Positions 9,495-16,555 of a DNA stretch of 64,000 nt are shown piece after piece. Every line of letters begins with the position of its first letter. The first letter of the stretch is position 1. Source of the DNA: Flavimarina sp. Hel_I_48. Lineage in GTDB: Bacteria; Bacteroidota; Bacteroidia; Flavobacteriales; Flavobacteriaceae. Location: contig NZ_JPOL01000002.1 of assembly GCF_000733945.1 (NCBI RefSeq), positions 1,365,001 to 1,429,000 on the forward strand, read 5' to 3'. The translations under genes were made by a program, and so were the position numbers. The notes below the pieces were generated by a model. That model ran no database searches. It was given only the letters and a program-made list of their open reading frames with translations, and was not told where the DNA came from.

Positions 9495-10658
9495 TTATAC
9501 GGTTTGTTTTCTAAAAATCAGATGTACAAGTCCAATGAGCGCCGTAAGGATTATCCCCAGGCCCGCAACGCCGTGCCAACCAAAATGTTCATAAGCATTA
9601 GCCCCCAGGACAGTCCCTAAACCACCGCCCACGAAAAAGCCCACCATATAAATGGTATTTACCCGGTTGCGTGCTTCAGGGTTTTTTGAAAAAACAATGT
9701 TTTGGTTCGTAATGTGAAGCGCCTGAAAACCCAGGTCTACCACGATAATCCCTATGATTAACCCAATGATTGAAGTAGCCGAAAAGTAGAAAATCCCCCA
9801 GGAAACGATCATCAACACAACGGCATAAAAGATAAGTTTGTTCTTGCTTACCTTATCGCTCATTTTGCCCACAACCGCAGCCGCAATGGCGCCTACTACA
9901 CCAAAAAGGCCAAACGCCCCAGCAACATCACTGCCATAGCCAAAGGAATCTTCCAGAAGAAAAACCAGGGTGGTCCAGAAAGCGCTCAGACCAGCAAAAC
10001 CCAGGCCACCGCGCAGCGCAGCCAGTCGTACCGAAGGTTCGGTCTTGAAGTAATATCCTATGGATTTCAACAAACTGCCGTAGCTTCCCTTATAATCCGG
10101 CCCTAGTTTTGGAAGCTTGTATTGCAGAAGAATATACAGCAGCACCATCAAAGCAGTTGCTGCATAATACATAAAACGCCAACCAAACTGCTCCCCTACC
10201 AGACCGCTGATGACCCGGCTTCCTAAAATACCTACAAGCAAACCGCTCATGACGATACCTATCGCCCTGCCCCTGTTTTCATCACTTGCCAGTTGTGCCG
10301 CCATGGGAACGAACAATTGAGGGATCGCCGATGAAAAACCAATGAAAAAACTGCTAAGGATCAACAAGAAAATTGAATTTGAAACCGCTGCAGCCACAAG
10401 GGAAATGATCATCAATAAAAAATCGTATTTCAGGATTTTCTTGTTGGCCATCATATCACCCAGCGGTACGATAAACAACAGGCCAAAAGCATAACCCATC
10501 TGCGTGGCCAGCGCTACATTGCTCACCGTCGCCTGACTCACTTCAAAATCAACCGCCATTTGATGCAACAACGGCTGGTTGTAATATAAGTTGGCAACCA
10601 CAAGTCCGGCAGAAATACTCATTAAGTAAAGTACAGGATTGCTAAGCTGATTTTTCAT
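9495..10658 (-). CDS. MFS transporter (DHA1-like)
   Basis: A 387-residue, 12-helix major facilitator. The N-terminal helix has the YYNQPLL motif common in YnfM/YgaY-like DHA1 members. The loop 2-3 signature is degenerate (GDMMANKKIL in place of GxLaDrxGrr), and helix 4 carries FFIGFSSAIPQLFVPMAAQL. The C-terminal half repeats the pattern with GKMSDKVSKNK. The substrate is unknown and drugs or small metabolites are possible. It sits in the order SMR pump, MFS pump, amidohydrolase pseudogene on one strand, with short gaps that suggest a common transcript. Confidence 0.88.
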   Translation of the reverse strand: MKNQLSNPVLYLMSISAGLVVANLYYNQPLLHQMAVDFEVSQATVSNVALATQMGYAFGLLFIVPLGDMMANKKILKYDFLLMIISLVAAAVSNSIFLLILSSFFIGFSSAIPQLFVPMAAQLASDENRGRAIGIVMSGLLVGILGSRVISGLVGEQFGWRFMYYAATALMVLLYILLQYKLPKLGPDYKGSYGSLLKSIGYYFKTEPSVRLAALRGGLGFAGLSAFWTTLVFLLEDSFGYGSDVAGAFGLFGVVGAIAAAVVGKMSDKVSKNKLIFYAVVLMIVSWGIFYFSATSIIGLIIGIIVVDLGFQALHITNQNIVFSKNPEARNRVNTIYMVGFFVGGGLGTVLGANAYEHFGWHGVAGLGIILTALIGLVHLIFRKQTV

Positions 10659-10717
10659 TTTGTAATGTCTGCGGCCAGCGATAGACCATTAATTTTGAAA
10701 ACGATTTTCTTAGTAAA

Positions 10718-11044
10718 CTAGTGGGAAACAACCTTAAGCCCCACTATGGAAATAATAAGGGAAGTAAGAAAAAACAAACGCCAAAATGTAGCGGGCTCCT
10801 TAAATATATAGATACCGATGATCACCGTACCCACAGCGCCAATACCCGTCCACACCGCATACGCCGTACCTATGGGAAGTTCTTTACTTACTTTGAGCAA
10901 CAGAAGCATGCTAATAGCCGCACATATGAAAAAACCGATATACCAGTATGTTGAAATTATGCCCACGCTTTCTTTAGCCTTACCTAGACAGCCAGCAAAG
11001 GCCACCTCAAAAAGGCCGGCAATGATAAGTAGAATCCAGTTCAT
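10718..11044 (-). CDS. SMR-family small multidrug/guanidinium-type exporter
   Basis: A four-helix small multidrug resistance protein of 108 residues from the ATG at 11044 (MNWILLIIAGLFEVAFAGCL). Starting further upstream would add a basic segment not seen in the family. The essential membrane Glu is in GLFEV, and GTAYAVWTGIGAVGT is the TM3 signature of the SugE/Gdx branch rather than EmrE. The residue after GLFEV that is usually Trp in guanidinium exporters (EVVWA) is Phe here (EVAFA), so specificity may differ. It works as an antiparallel dimer in the inner membrane and is first in a run with the MFS gene. Confidence 0.88.
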   Translation of the reverse strand: MNWILLIIAGLFEVAFAGCLGKAKESVGIISTYWYIGFFICAAISMLLLLKVSKELPIGTAYAVWTGIGAVGTVIIGIYIFKEPATFWRLFFLTSLIISIVGLKVVSH

Positions 11045-11298
11045 TGAAAAAGATGTGCTTTTAAACTTATAATATGAAATCAAGGCTAATCGTTTCCGTC
11101 AAAAAGAGGAGACGGATTTTGTTTTCATAAGCAAATATAAAGCACTGATAAGGTTAAAACCTTAAACGTATCGAACCTTTTATAACGCCGATAGAAAAAT
11201 AGAGCTAAAGCCGTAATATAGTCTTTTATATAGACAAACTATTTTTGTGTATTTATATGATCAAGTGGTACGTATCTATGGCGTGTACGCAATGCCCA

Positions 11299-12615
11299 TC
11301 AATCCATAATAAACTTGAATCCTACAGCAATGATATCAGCTTTAAACTTTGAATTACGCGCGTAGCGGTTGTATTTAAGGTCAATACTTTTAAGGCCCAG
11401 TTCCCAAATATGGATTTTGGTAAAAATATCTGTATAAGTGGCTCCAAAACCGTATTGATTAGCATTAAAATTAGAAAGATCATAGTCTGAAGTATAAAAT
11501 GCTTCGGTAGACAAATGACTTTCGTATCCTGCAAAATAATCTGAAGCCGTCTGGGTATAATAGCGATAGGATGGATAAATGGTAAATTTAGGTGCGACTT
11601 TTATAGGAACTTCCAGACTTGCCGTGTGGGAGCGTATGCCCCAATCATCAGTATAATAGCGATAATAGCTTCTCAGGACAAAAAGTTCATTAATGTAATA
11701 ATTAAGCCTACCGCCCACTGCTATTTTAAAGCGGGTATCCGGTAAAAGTTCTATAGCATCAGCAAGCTGAAAATTTTCTATAAATGAATTTTCAATATCC
11801 TGAAAATAAACCCGCTGAAAGGGTGTGGAAAGCAATCCTTCCTGATGCACTAGATCAAGCTCTAGTGCTCCCTGTAATTTTTTCGATAGGATCTGTGAAA
11901 AGGTTAAACCCAAAGCATAAGTATTACGCGATTTGGTCTGAAACTCATCAAAACGAGGCTGATAATTAGCATTCCCCAGTATCTTATAGTTACTAAACAA
12001 CGCATTTGCAAGACCATTTTGCCCTTGTGCAAAGGGACGTAGCTCTATGGGATAAATAGGTTTCCAGCTATCAAGAAAAATATTTCCTTTAACACTCAGC
12101 TCCGTATTTTTTTCATTGAATAAATGGGTATAATTCCCTCCAAAACCCACTGAAAAGTAGTCGTATTCATTAGAAAGCGAAACATTTGCAGACCAGATCT
12201 TATCCCGGTCATCTGAACTGTGGCTATATGATACATTTACATTAGTCCATACATCACTTGAAGAGGCACCCGAAGACGACACAAACGGATCTGCAGGACC
12301 ATTTCCATCAAAGGGATCAATATTACTTGAAGAGGCTGAAGTATAGGCAGAAATGTTCGCATCTATACTCAAAACGTCATCAGCATTGAGCGGTATGGAA
12401 ACAACAATACTGGGAGCGACATCTGTCAATTCCTCTGTGCCGCGGCCACCGGTAACAGCGGCACTGTTACCGCTCTGCGAGTAATAACTCGCCAACAGGT
12501 CTACTTCGGTGTTTTCTAAAACCCGTCTTTTATAAGTGCTTGTAGAATCCTGGGCTTGCGAATAAGTATTAATTCCGCCACTAAGACAAATCAAAAGCAA
12601 AAAGTATTTATTCAT
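11299..12615 (-). CDS. DUF3570 outer-membrane barrel with a candidate flavinylation site
   Basis: 438 residues with a signal peptide (MNKYFLLLICLSGGINTYSQ), then a short periplasmic segment with GGRGTEELTD and alternating amphipathic strands to the C-terminal Phe-rich end (FKFIMD). This is an outer-membrane beta barrel of DUF3570. Residues 109-123 read DPFVSSSGASSSDVW, close to the D..(S/T)GA(S/T) sequence to which ApbE links FMN through phosphoester bonds in NqrC/RnfG-type proteins. The gene is last in an operon with thioredoxin, apbE and DUF4266 (9-bp gap). I infer a flavin- or redox-linked outer-membrane role; this has not been shown for this protein. Confidence 0.85.
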   Translation of the reverse strand: MNKYFLLLICLSGGINTYSQAQDSTSTYKRRVLENTEVDLLASYYSQSGNSAAVTGGRGTEELTDVAPSIVVSIPLNADDVLSIDANISAYTSASSSNIDPFDGNGPADPFVSSSGASSSDVWTNVNVSYSHSSDDRDKIWSANVSLSNEYDYFSVGFGGNYTHLFNEKNTELSVKGNIFLDSWKPIYPIELRPFAQGQNGLANALFSNYKILGNANYQPRFDEFQTKSRNTYALGLTFSQILSKKLQGALELDLVHQEGLLSTPFQRVYFQDIENSFIENFQLADAIELLPDTRFKIAVGGRLNYYINELFVLRSYYRYYTDDWGIRSHTASLEVPIKVAPKFTIYPSYRYYTQTASDYFAGYESHLSTEAFYTSDYDLSNFNANQYGFGATYTDIFTKIHIWELGLKSIDLKYNRYARNSKFKADIIAVGFKFIMD

Positions 12616-12624
12616 ATTTTAATA

Positions 12625-12837
12625 TTAATTGCAGCCACAACCTCCACCAGTCTTACCTCCATTTGCTCCCACGGCCGCTTCCCTGTAAGCGTGAAAATTA
12701 GTTTCAAAACGGTCTACATTTTTGGTTCCTAACACCATATCTGGGTCATTTATATAGACTTTTTCATACTCCCTGACCGCGGTACACGAGCTAAAGCAGA
12801 GCGCCAGTAATGCAACAAATCCAATTTTCTTTATCAT
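12625..12837 (-). CDS. DUF4266 small lipoprotein with Cys-rich tail
   Basis: A 70-residue lipoprotein: signal MIKKIGFVALLALCFSSC, with lipid attachment at Cys18, then the DUF4266 core VREYEKVYINDPDMVL...FHAYREAAVGANGG. The very C-terminus is KTGGGCGCN, with Cys67 and Cys69. A Gly-rich Cys-x-Cys tail on an exported lipoprotein suggests metal binding, disulfide chemistry or a modification site. Its ATG overlaps the apbE stop (ATGA), which implies translational coupling. No biochemical function is known to me. Confidence 0.85.
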   Translation of the reverse strand: MIKKIGFVALLALCFSSCTAVREYEKVYINDPDMVLGTKNVDRFETNFHAYREAAVGANGGKTGGGCGCN

Positions 12838-13817
12838 TTTGTATCAATATTAATATTTTTTGAAGTACTTATATTACCCTCGTCATCTATAAGGATACAC
12901 TCTATATTAGGCAACTGATTGATGCGATCCAGCCCTGTTTCCCTACCCATAACAAATACTGAGGTGGCGAGGGCATCTGCCAGTTCTGCTGTTGGTGCAA
13001 AAACGGTAGCGCTGATTATTCCCGTAGATGGTAAGCCTGTGCGAGGATCAATAATATGCGTATACCGTACTCCATTAAAAGTTACATATTTCTCATAATT
13101 ACCTGAGGTCACGACGGCACTTTCCAAAATAGGCAAAAGTGCAAAAGCATTGTTTTTGTTCATGGGGTTAGTGATCGCAACTTTCCAGGTACTGCCATCA
13201 GGCTGCTTCCCCCAGGTATTCATATCTCCAGAGGCATTTATGATACCAGCGCTTACTCCCTTTTCTATTAGCAGCGCTTTTGCCTTATCTGCTGCGTAAC
13301 CTTTACCTATTGCACCAAAACCTATTTTCATACCCGGGAGTTTTAAGAATACGCTGTGATCTTCAGCATTTAAAACAATGTTATCATACCCCACTTTTGC
13401 CACCGAGGCCCTTATGGTTTCAGGATCAGGCATCTTGGTCATACTTCCGTCAAATTTCCAAAGCGCGTCCATAGATGCGTAGCTGATATCAAAAGCTCCA
13501 TCTGTCAATTTTGAAATAATTTTTGCCCTTTTTATAAGATCGTAAAGTTCAACCGCTACCGGTACGGGCGCTACACCCGCATTCCTGTTAATAGACGATG
13601 TCTGGGAATTGGGATCCCATGAAGATATCAATTTTTCTATGCGTGTTATCTCTGCAATAGCTGTATCTATAGCTGCATTTGCCATTGGAGCATTCTCTGC
13701 AACCACGGTAATCTCAAAACGACTTCCCATCAATTTAACCACACGCTTATGGGTTTCCTGCGCCGAAAGGAGCAAAAAGGACAGCGAAAAAGCAAAAAAA
13801 AGAACTGTTTTTTTCAA
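12834..13817 (-). CDS. apbE: FAD:protein FMN transferase ApbE, exported
   Basis: ApbE transfers FMN from FAD to Ser/Thr of exported target proteins, with Mg2+. All family landmarks are present in 327 residues: GAIGKGYAAD (168-177), NASGDM (194-199), SGNYEKY (238-244), HIIDPRTG (254-261) and the metal-binding AELADALAT (277-285). The N-terminus MKKTVLFFAFSLSFLLLSAQ is a signal peptide with no lipobox, so the enzyme should be a soluble periplasmic protein. It starts 5 bp after the thioredoxin gene and overlaps DUF4266, so its target is probably encoded in this operon. The DUF3570 protein has the best candidate motif. Confidence 0.95.
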   Translation of the reverse strand: MKKTVLFFAFSLSFLLLSAQETHKRVVKLMGSRFEITVVAENAPMANAAIDTAIAEITRIEKLISSWDPNSQTSSINRNAGVAPVPVAVELYDLIKRAKIISKLTDGAFDISYASMDALWKFDGSMTKMPDPETIRASVAKVGYDNIVLNAEDHSVFLKLPGMKIGFGAIGKGYAADKAKALLIEKGVSAGIINASGDMNTWGKQPDGSTWKVAITNPMNKNNAFALLPILESAVVTSGNYEKYVTFNGVRYTHIIDPRTGLPSTGIISATVFAPTAELADALATSVFVMGRETGLDRINQLPNIECILIDDEGNISTSKNINIDTK

Positions 13818-13822
13818 AGGAA

Positions 13823-14266
13823 CTACTGAAAGGAATTAAGCGTTTTAATATAATCTTCTGGTGAAACGTGCTGATAACCTGTCTTTCCTAAAACGTCACC
13901 CTTCTGGTTTAGGACTACCACAAGTGGAAAATATCCCTCCTGATTATATGTTTCAGCTAATATATTGTTTTTATTCTGCTGTTCCTTGGCCAAAGCATTT
14001 TTGCTGCTTCTGGGAAAATCAGCTTTAAGCATTACAAAATGCTCTTTGGAATATGCTTTAAAAGCTTCGGTAGACCAGATCTCACGGTCTAGTTTAATAC
14101 AGGGCGCGCACCAGTCTGATCCCTGGAAGACCAGAACAATAGGTTTATCTTCTGCAGACGCGATTTTTTTTGCCTCTTGAAAATCAGTATGCCAGTTTTG
14201 TGCAAAGACAGAAAAATGTACTGCTAAAGCGAAGAATATAAGTATTCCCTGTTTTCTTGATATCAT
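13823..14266 (-). CDS. Exported thioredoxin-family protein
   Basis: 147 residues: signal peptide MISRKQGILIFFALAVHFSV ending in FAQ, then a thioredoxin fold with the active site WCAPC (Cys53, Cys56) and the cis-Pro region GYFPLVVVLN. The insertion around KADFPRSSKNALAKEQQNKN is typical of DUF255-like/thioredoxin_7 proteins. As the first gene of the operon with apbE, DUF4266 and DUF3570, it is a candidate to reduce the Cys-x-Cys tail of DUF4266 or another periplasmic partner. The redox direction cannot be told from sequence. Confidence 0.88.
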   Translation of the reverse strand: MISRKQGILIFFALAVHFSVFAQNWHTDFQEAKKIASAEDKPIVLVFQGSDWCAPCIKLDREIWSTEAFKAYSKEHFVMLKADFPRSSKNALAKEQQNKNNILAETYNQEGYFPLVVVLNQKGDVLGKTGYQHVSPEDYIKTLNSFQ

Positions 14267-14304
14267 GATTTATATTTATGATGTGTAAAAACGATTTTGC
14301 TTAT

Positions 14305-14338
14305 CAAATTTACTTCATTTCAAACTGTCCTGAAGTAA
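14305..14338 (-). promoter_or_regulatory. Core promoter overlapped by an 8-bp inverted repeat (thioredoxin-apbE operon)
   Basis: The minus strand carries TAAATTTG (14305-14312), a fit to the TAnnTTTG -7 box, about 38 nt before the thioredoxin ATG. There is no good TTG 17-23 nt upstream (TTC at 19 nt). The perfect inverted repeat TTACTTCA (14310-14317) / TGAAGTAA (14331-14338), with centres 21 bp apart, covers the -7 to -33 area as a repressor or activator site would. Confidence 0.5.
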
Positions 14339-14346
14339 CGTATTAA

Positions 14347-14366
14347 AACTTAAGCGAATCTCAAGA
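14347..14366 (+). promoter_or_regulatory. Candidate response-regulator operator (copy 1)
   Basis: AACTTAAGCGAATCTCAAGA contains two CTYAA half-sites spaced 12 bp apart. It is near-identical to the element at 16477-16496 upstream of czcA (15 of 20 positions). Direct repeats with about a one-turn spacing are typical of OmpR-family sites. It lies 44 bp before the regulator ATG and 81 bp before the divergent thioredoxin gene. Confidence 0.6.
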
Positions 14367-14409
14367 TAGCCTATGCTTGTTCTTTAATTTAAAATTTAAA
14401 ATTTGCAAT

Positions 14410-15078
14410 ATGAATATCCTAGTTGTTGAAGATGAGCCAGGTATTGCCAGTTTTGTGAAACAAGGCCTGGAGGAAGAAGGCTATGTCGTTGATGTTGCTT
14501 TTAATGGAAGTGATGGATTGATACTTGCCACCTCTGGAAATTACGACTTGTTACTACTTGACTGGATGTTGCCAGGCACAAGTGGCATCGCCATTTGCCG
14601 TGAAGCACGTATTCATTTTCCTGATACTCCGGTAATTTTCCTCACCGCAAAAGATACCGTGGATGAAACCATTTTTGCCCTAAAGGCCGGGGCAAACGAT
14701 TATATAAAAAAACCTTTTCATTTTGCTGAACTTCTTGAGCGTGTGCGCGTACAGTTACGCAAGATAACAAAGGAAAATAAAATTTTTAAGGTGGGTAATC
14801 TAAAGCTCGATCTTGGAACATATAAGGTTTATAAAGGCCCTGAAGAGATTCACCTTACACAAAAAGAATTTGATCTATTGGCTTTTTTAATGCTTCATAA
14901 AGGCAAGGTTTGCAAAAGGTCTGATATTATTGAACAGGTCTGGGATATACATTTTGAATACAATACCAGTGTTATTGATGTATATATAAATGCATTACGA
15001 AAAAAACTTTATCTGGGCGATACGGATAATTATATTCAAACCATACGCGGTGTGGGTTATAGCATCGCAACAGTATGA
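14410..15078 (+). CDS. OmpR/PhoB-family response regulator of a metal-type two-component system
   Basis: 222 residues from ATG 14410 (MNILVVEDEPGIASFVKQGL). A TTG further upstream is less likely. Receiver domain: acidic pocket EDE at 7-9, phospho-acceptor Asp51 in LLLLDWMLPG, the conserved Thr in FLTAKD, and Lys in YIKKPFHF. Winged-helix domain: LTQKEFDLLAFLM through VIDVYINALRKKL and IRGVGYSI. It overlaps the kinase gene (ATGA). It should activate the czcA-type pump downstream and perhaps itself, because the same 20-bp element precedes both genes. Confidence 0.92.
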   Translation: MNILVVEDEPGIASFVKQGLEEEGYVVDVAFNGSDGLILATSGNYDLLLLDWMLPGTSGIAICREARIHFPDTPVIFLTAKDTVDETIFALKAGANDYIKKPFHFAELLERVRVQLRKITKENKIFKVGNLKLDLGTYKVYKGPEEIHLTQKEFDLLAFLMLHKGKVCKRSDIIEQVWDIHFEYNTSVIDVYINALRKKLYLGDTDNYIQTIRGVGYSIATV

Positions 15079-16457
15079 AGCTCAATTTTAAAACCAGAAT
15101 CGCGCTGTACTATATGATTGCCACGGGCATAATTATGGCAGTGGTTTTTTTGGCGATATTTTTTGTTGTCCAAAATACGGTTTATAATAACCTGGATAAA
15201 GATCTTGATTTTGAGGCGCATAAGCATAGTAAAGAAGTTACGATCACAAGGGATACCATCTATTTTTCAAACAAGGCAGAACTCGAAGAGAGGGAACATC
15301 TAGAGGTGCAGGTCAATCCCGTATTTTTACAAATCACAGATGCGTCAGGTAAGCTATTTGATAAATCCCCTAATTTAAAAGGGAACAACCTTATTGTTAT
15401 AGATAATCAACAAACTGGCAAATACAACAATACCACTCTTACACATATTCCTATAAGGCAGGTGCAACTCCCATTGTACCATGATGGCAGGAAGCATGGA
15501 TACATAATCGCGGCGATGTCACTTACCGCATCGCTAAATGTTATTACAAATCTAAAATACACCCTACTTATTTTATATCCCGTTGTATTGTTGGGGCTTT
15601 TTTTGATATCCAGTTTTCTTGCGGGGCGCAGTATAAAACCCATTCGTACCATAATAGACACAACAAACAGGATCTCGCGTAATAATCTCAATGAACGTGT
15701 GATAATGGCACATCAAAAAGACGAGCTCTACGAACTTTCACAAGCCATCAATGCTTTGTTGCACAGGCTTAAGAACACTATAGAACGTGAACGCCAGTTC
15801 ACTTCTGATGCATCCCATGAACTCAGGACTCCGCTCGCGACCCTTCGCGGAACCCTTGAAGTACTTATACGAAAGTCAAGAAGCCAGCAGGAGTATGAAG
15901 AAAAGATAAATTTTAGCATTTCCATTATTGATTTTATGACTTTAACTTTAGAACAGCTTCTTACGCTTGCCCGTATGGAAAACCCTACCTCAATTGCTAA
16001 AAACAATAGTACATTCTTATCTACATTAATCGATGACATCCTATCTAAATATAAGAGGGAAATAACGGCAAAAAATTTAAAAATAAACCTGGAGCTCGAT
16101 GATGCCCTTGAAAGTAAAGTGCATGGATATTATGCGAATTTGATTCTTGATAATATCATTGAAAATGCTATTAAATATTCAAGAAAGGAAGGAGTGATTC
16201 ACATTTCAATTAAACGGAATAAAAATGACGTGCTGTGTACCATTCAAGATGAAGGTATAGGCATAAGAAAAGAGGAACTTGATAAACTCTTTAATAATTT
16301 TTATCGCTCTGATGCACTTGAACATAAGCACATTTCAGGAAACGGACTTGGCCTGTCAATCGTGAAAAAATCTGTTGAAGCCATTGGCGCTGAGATAAAA
16401 ATTGAAAGTAAATATAAAATGGGAACGACATGTACCATAGTATTTAAAAAGGGTTAA
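15075..16457 (+). CDS. Sensor histidine kinase partner of the upstream regulator
   Basis: 460 residues in the usual CusS/CzcS-like order: TM1 (about 9-32), a periplasmic sensor segment (33-160), TM2 (about 161-183), HAMP (184-237), HisKA with phospho-acceptor His248 in SDASHELRTPLATLRG, and HATPase_c with N, G1 and G2 boxes (NIIENAIKYS, DEGIGI, GNGLGLSIVKK). The sensor segment has scattered His residues (HKHSKE, THIPI, YHDGRKHG) that could bind metal; this is inference. It shares a 4-bp overlap with the regulator and is followed after 98 bp by the RND pump. Confidence 0.93.
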   Translation: MKLNFKTRIALYYMIATGIIMAVVFLAIFFVVQNTVYNNLDKDLDFEAHKHSKEVTITRDTIYFSNKAELEEREHLEVQVNPVFLQITDASGKLFDKSPNLKGNNLIVIDNQQTGKYNNTTLTHIPIRQVQLPLYHDGRKHGYIIAAMSLTASLNVITNLKYTLLILYPVVLLGLFLISSFLAGRSIKPIRTIIDTTNRISRNNLNERVIMAHQKDELYELSQAINALLHRLKNTIERERQFTSDASHELRTPLATLRGTLEVLIRKSRSQQEYEEKINFSISIIDFMTLTLEQLLTLARMENPTSIAKNNSTFLSTLIDDILSKYKREITAKNLKINLELDDALESKVHGYYANLILDNIIENAIKYSRKEGVIHISIKRNKNDVLCTIQDEGIGIRKEELDKLFNNFYRSDALEHKHISGNGLGLSIVKKSVEAIGAEIKIESKYKMGTTCTIVFKKG

Positions 16458-16476
16458 GGAAATCTGTTAACCCCTG

Positions 16477-16496
16477 ATCTTAATTGAATCTTAAGG
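16477..16496 (+). promoter_or_regulatory. Candidate response-regulator operator (copy 2)
   Basis: ATCTTAATTGAATCTTAAGG is a direct repeat ATCTTAA-TTGA-ATCTTAA with an 11-bp period. It shares the CTTAAnnGAATCTYAAG core with the element at 14347-14366 and ends 59 bp before the czcA start. A third partial half-site (GATCTT) follows at about 16501. Confidence 0.62.
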
Positions 16497-16555
16497 AAAG
16501 TGATCTTTTATAGCCATAAAAGAACTTTACATTTACCTAAAAGAATGAACATACT

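Noticed and set aside
11045..11298. Possible guanidine riboswitch upstream of the SMR exporter gene
   Set aside because: A short hairpin (CCGTC / GACGG at about 11095-11114) is present, but the loop and flanking sequence match none of the guanidine riboswitch classes that I know, and the SMR protein lacks the Trp typical of guanidinium exporters.
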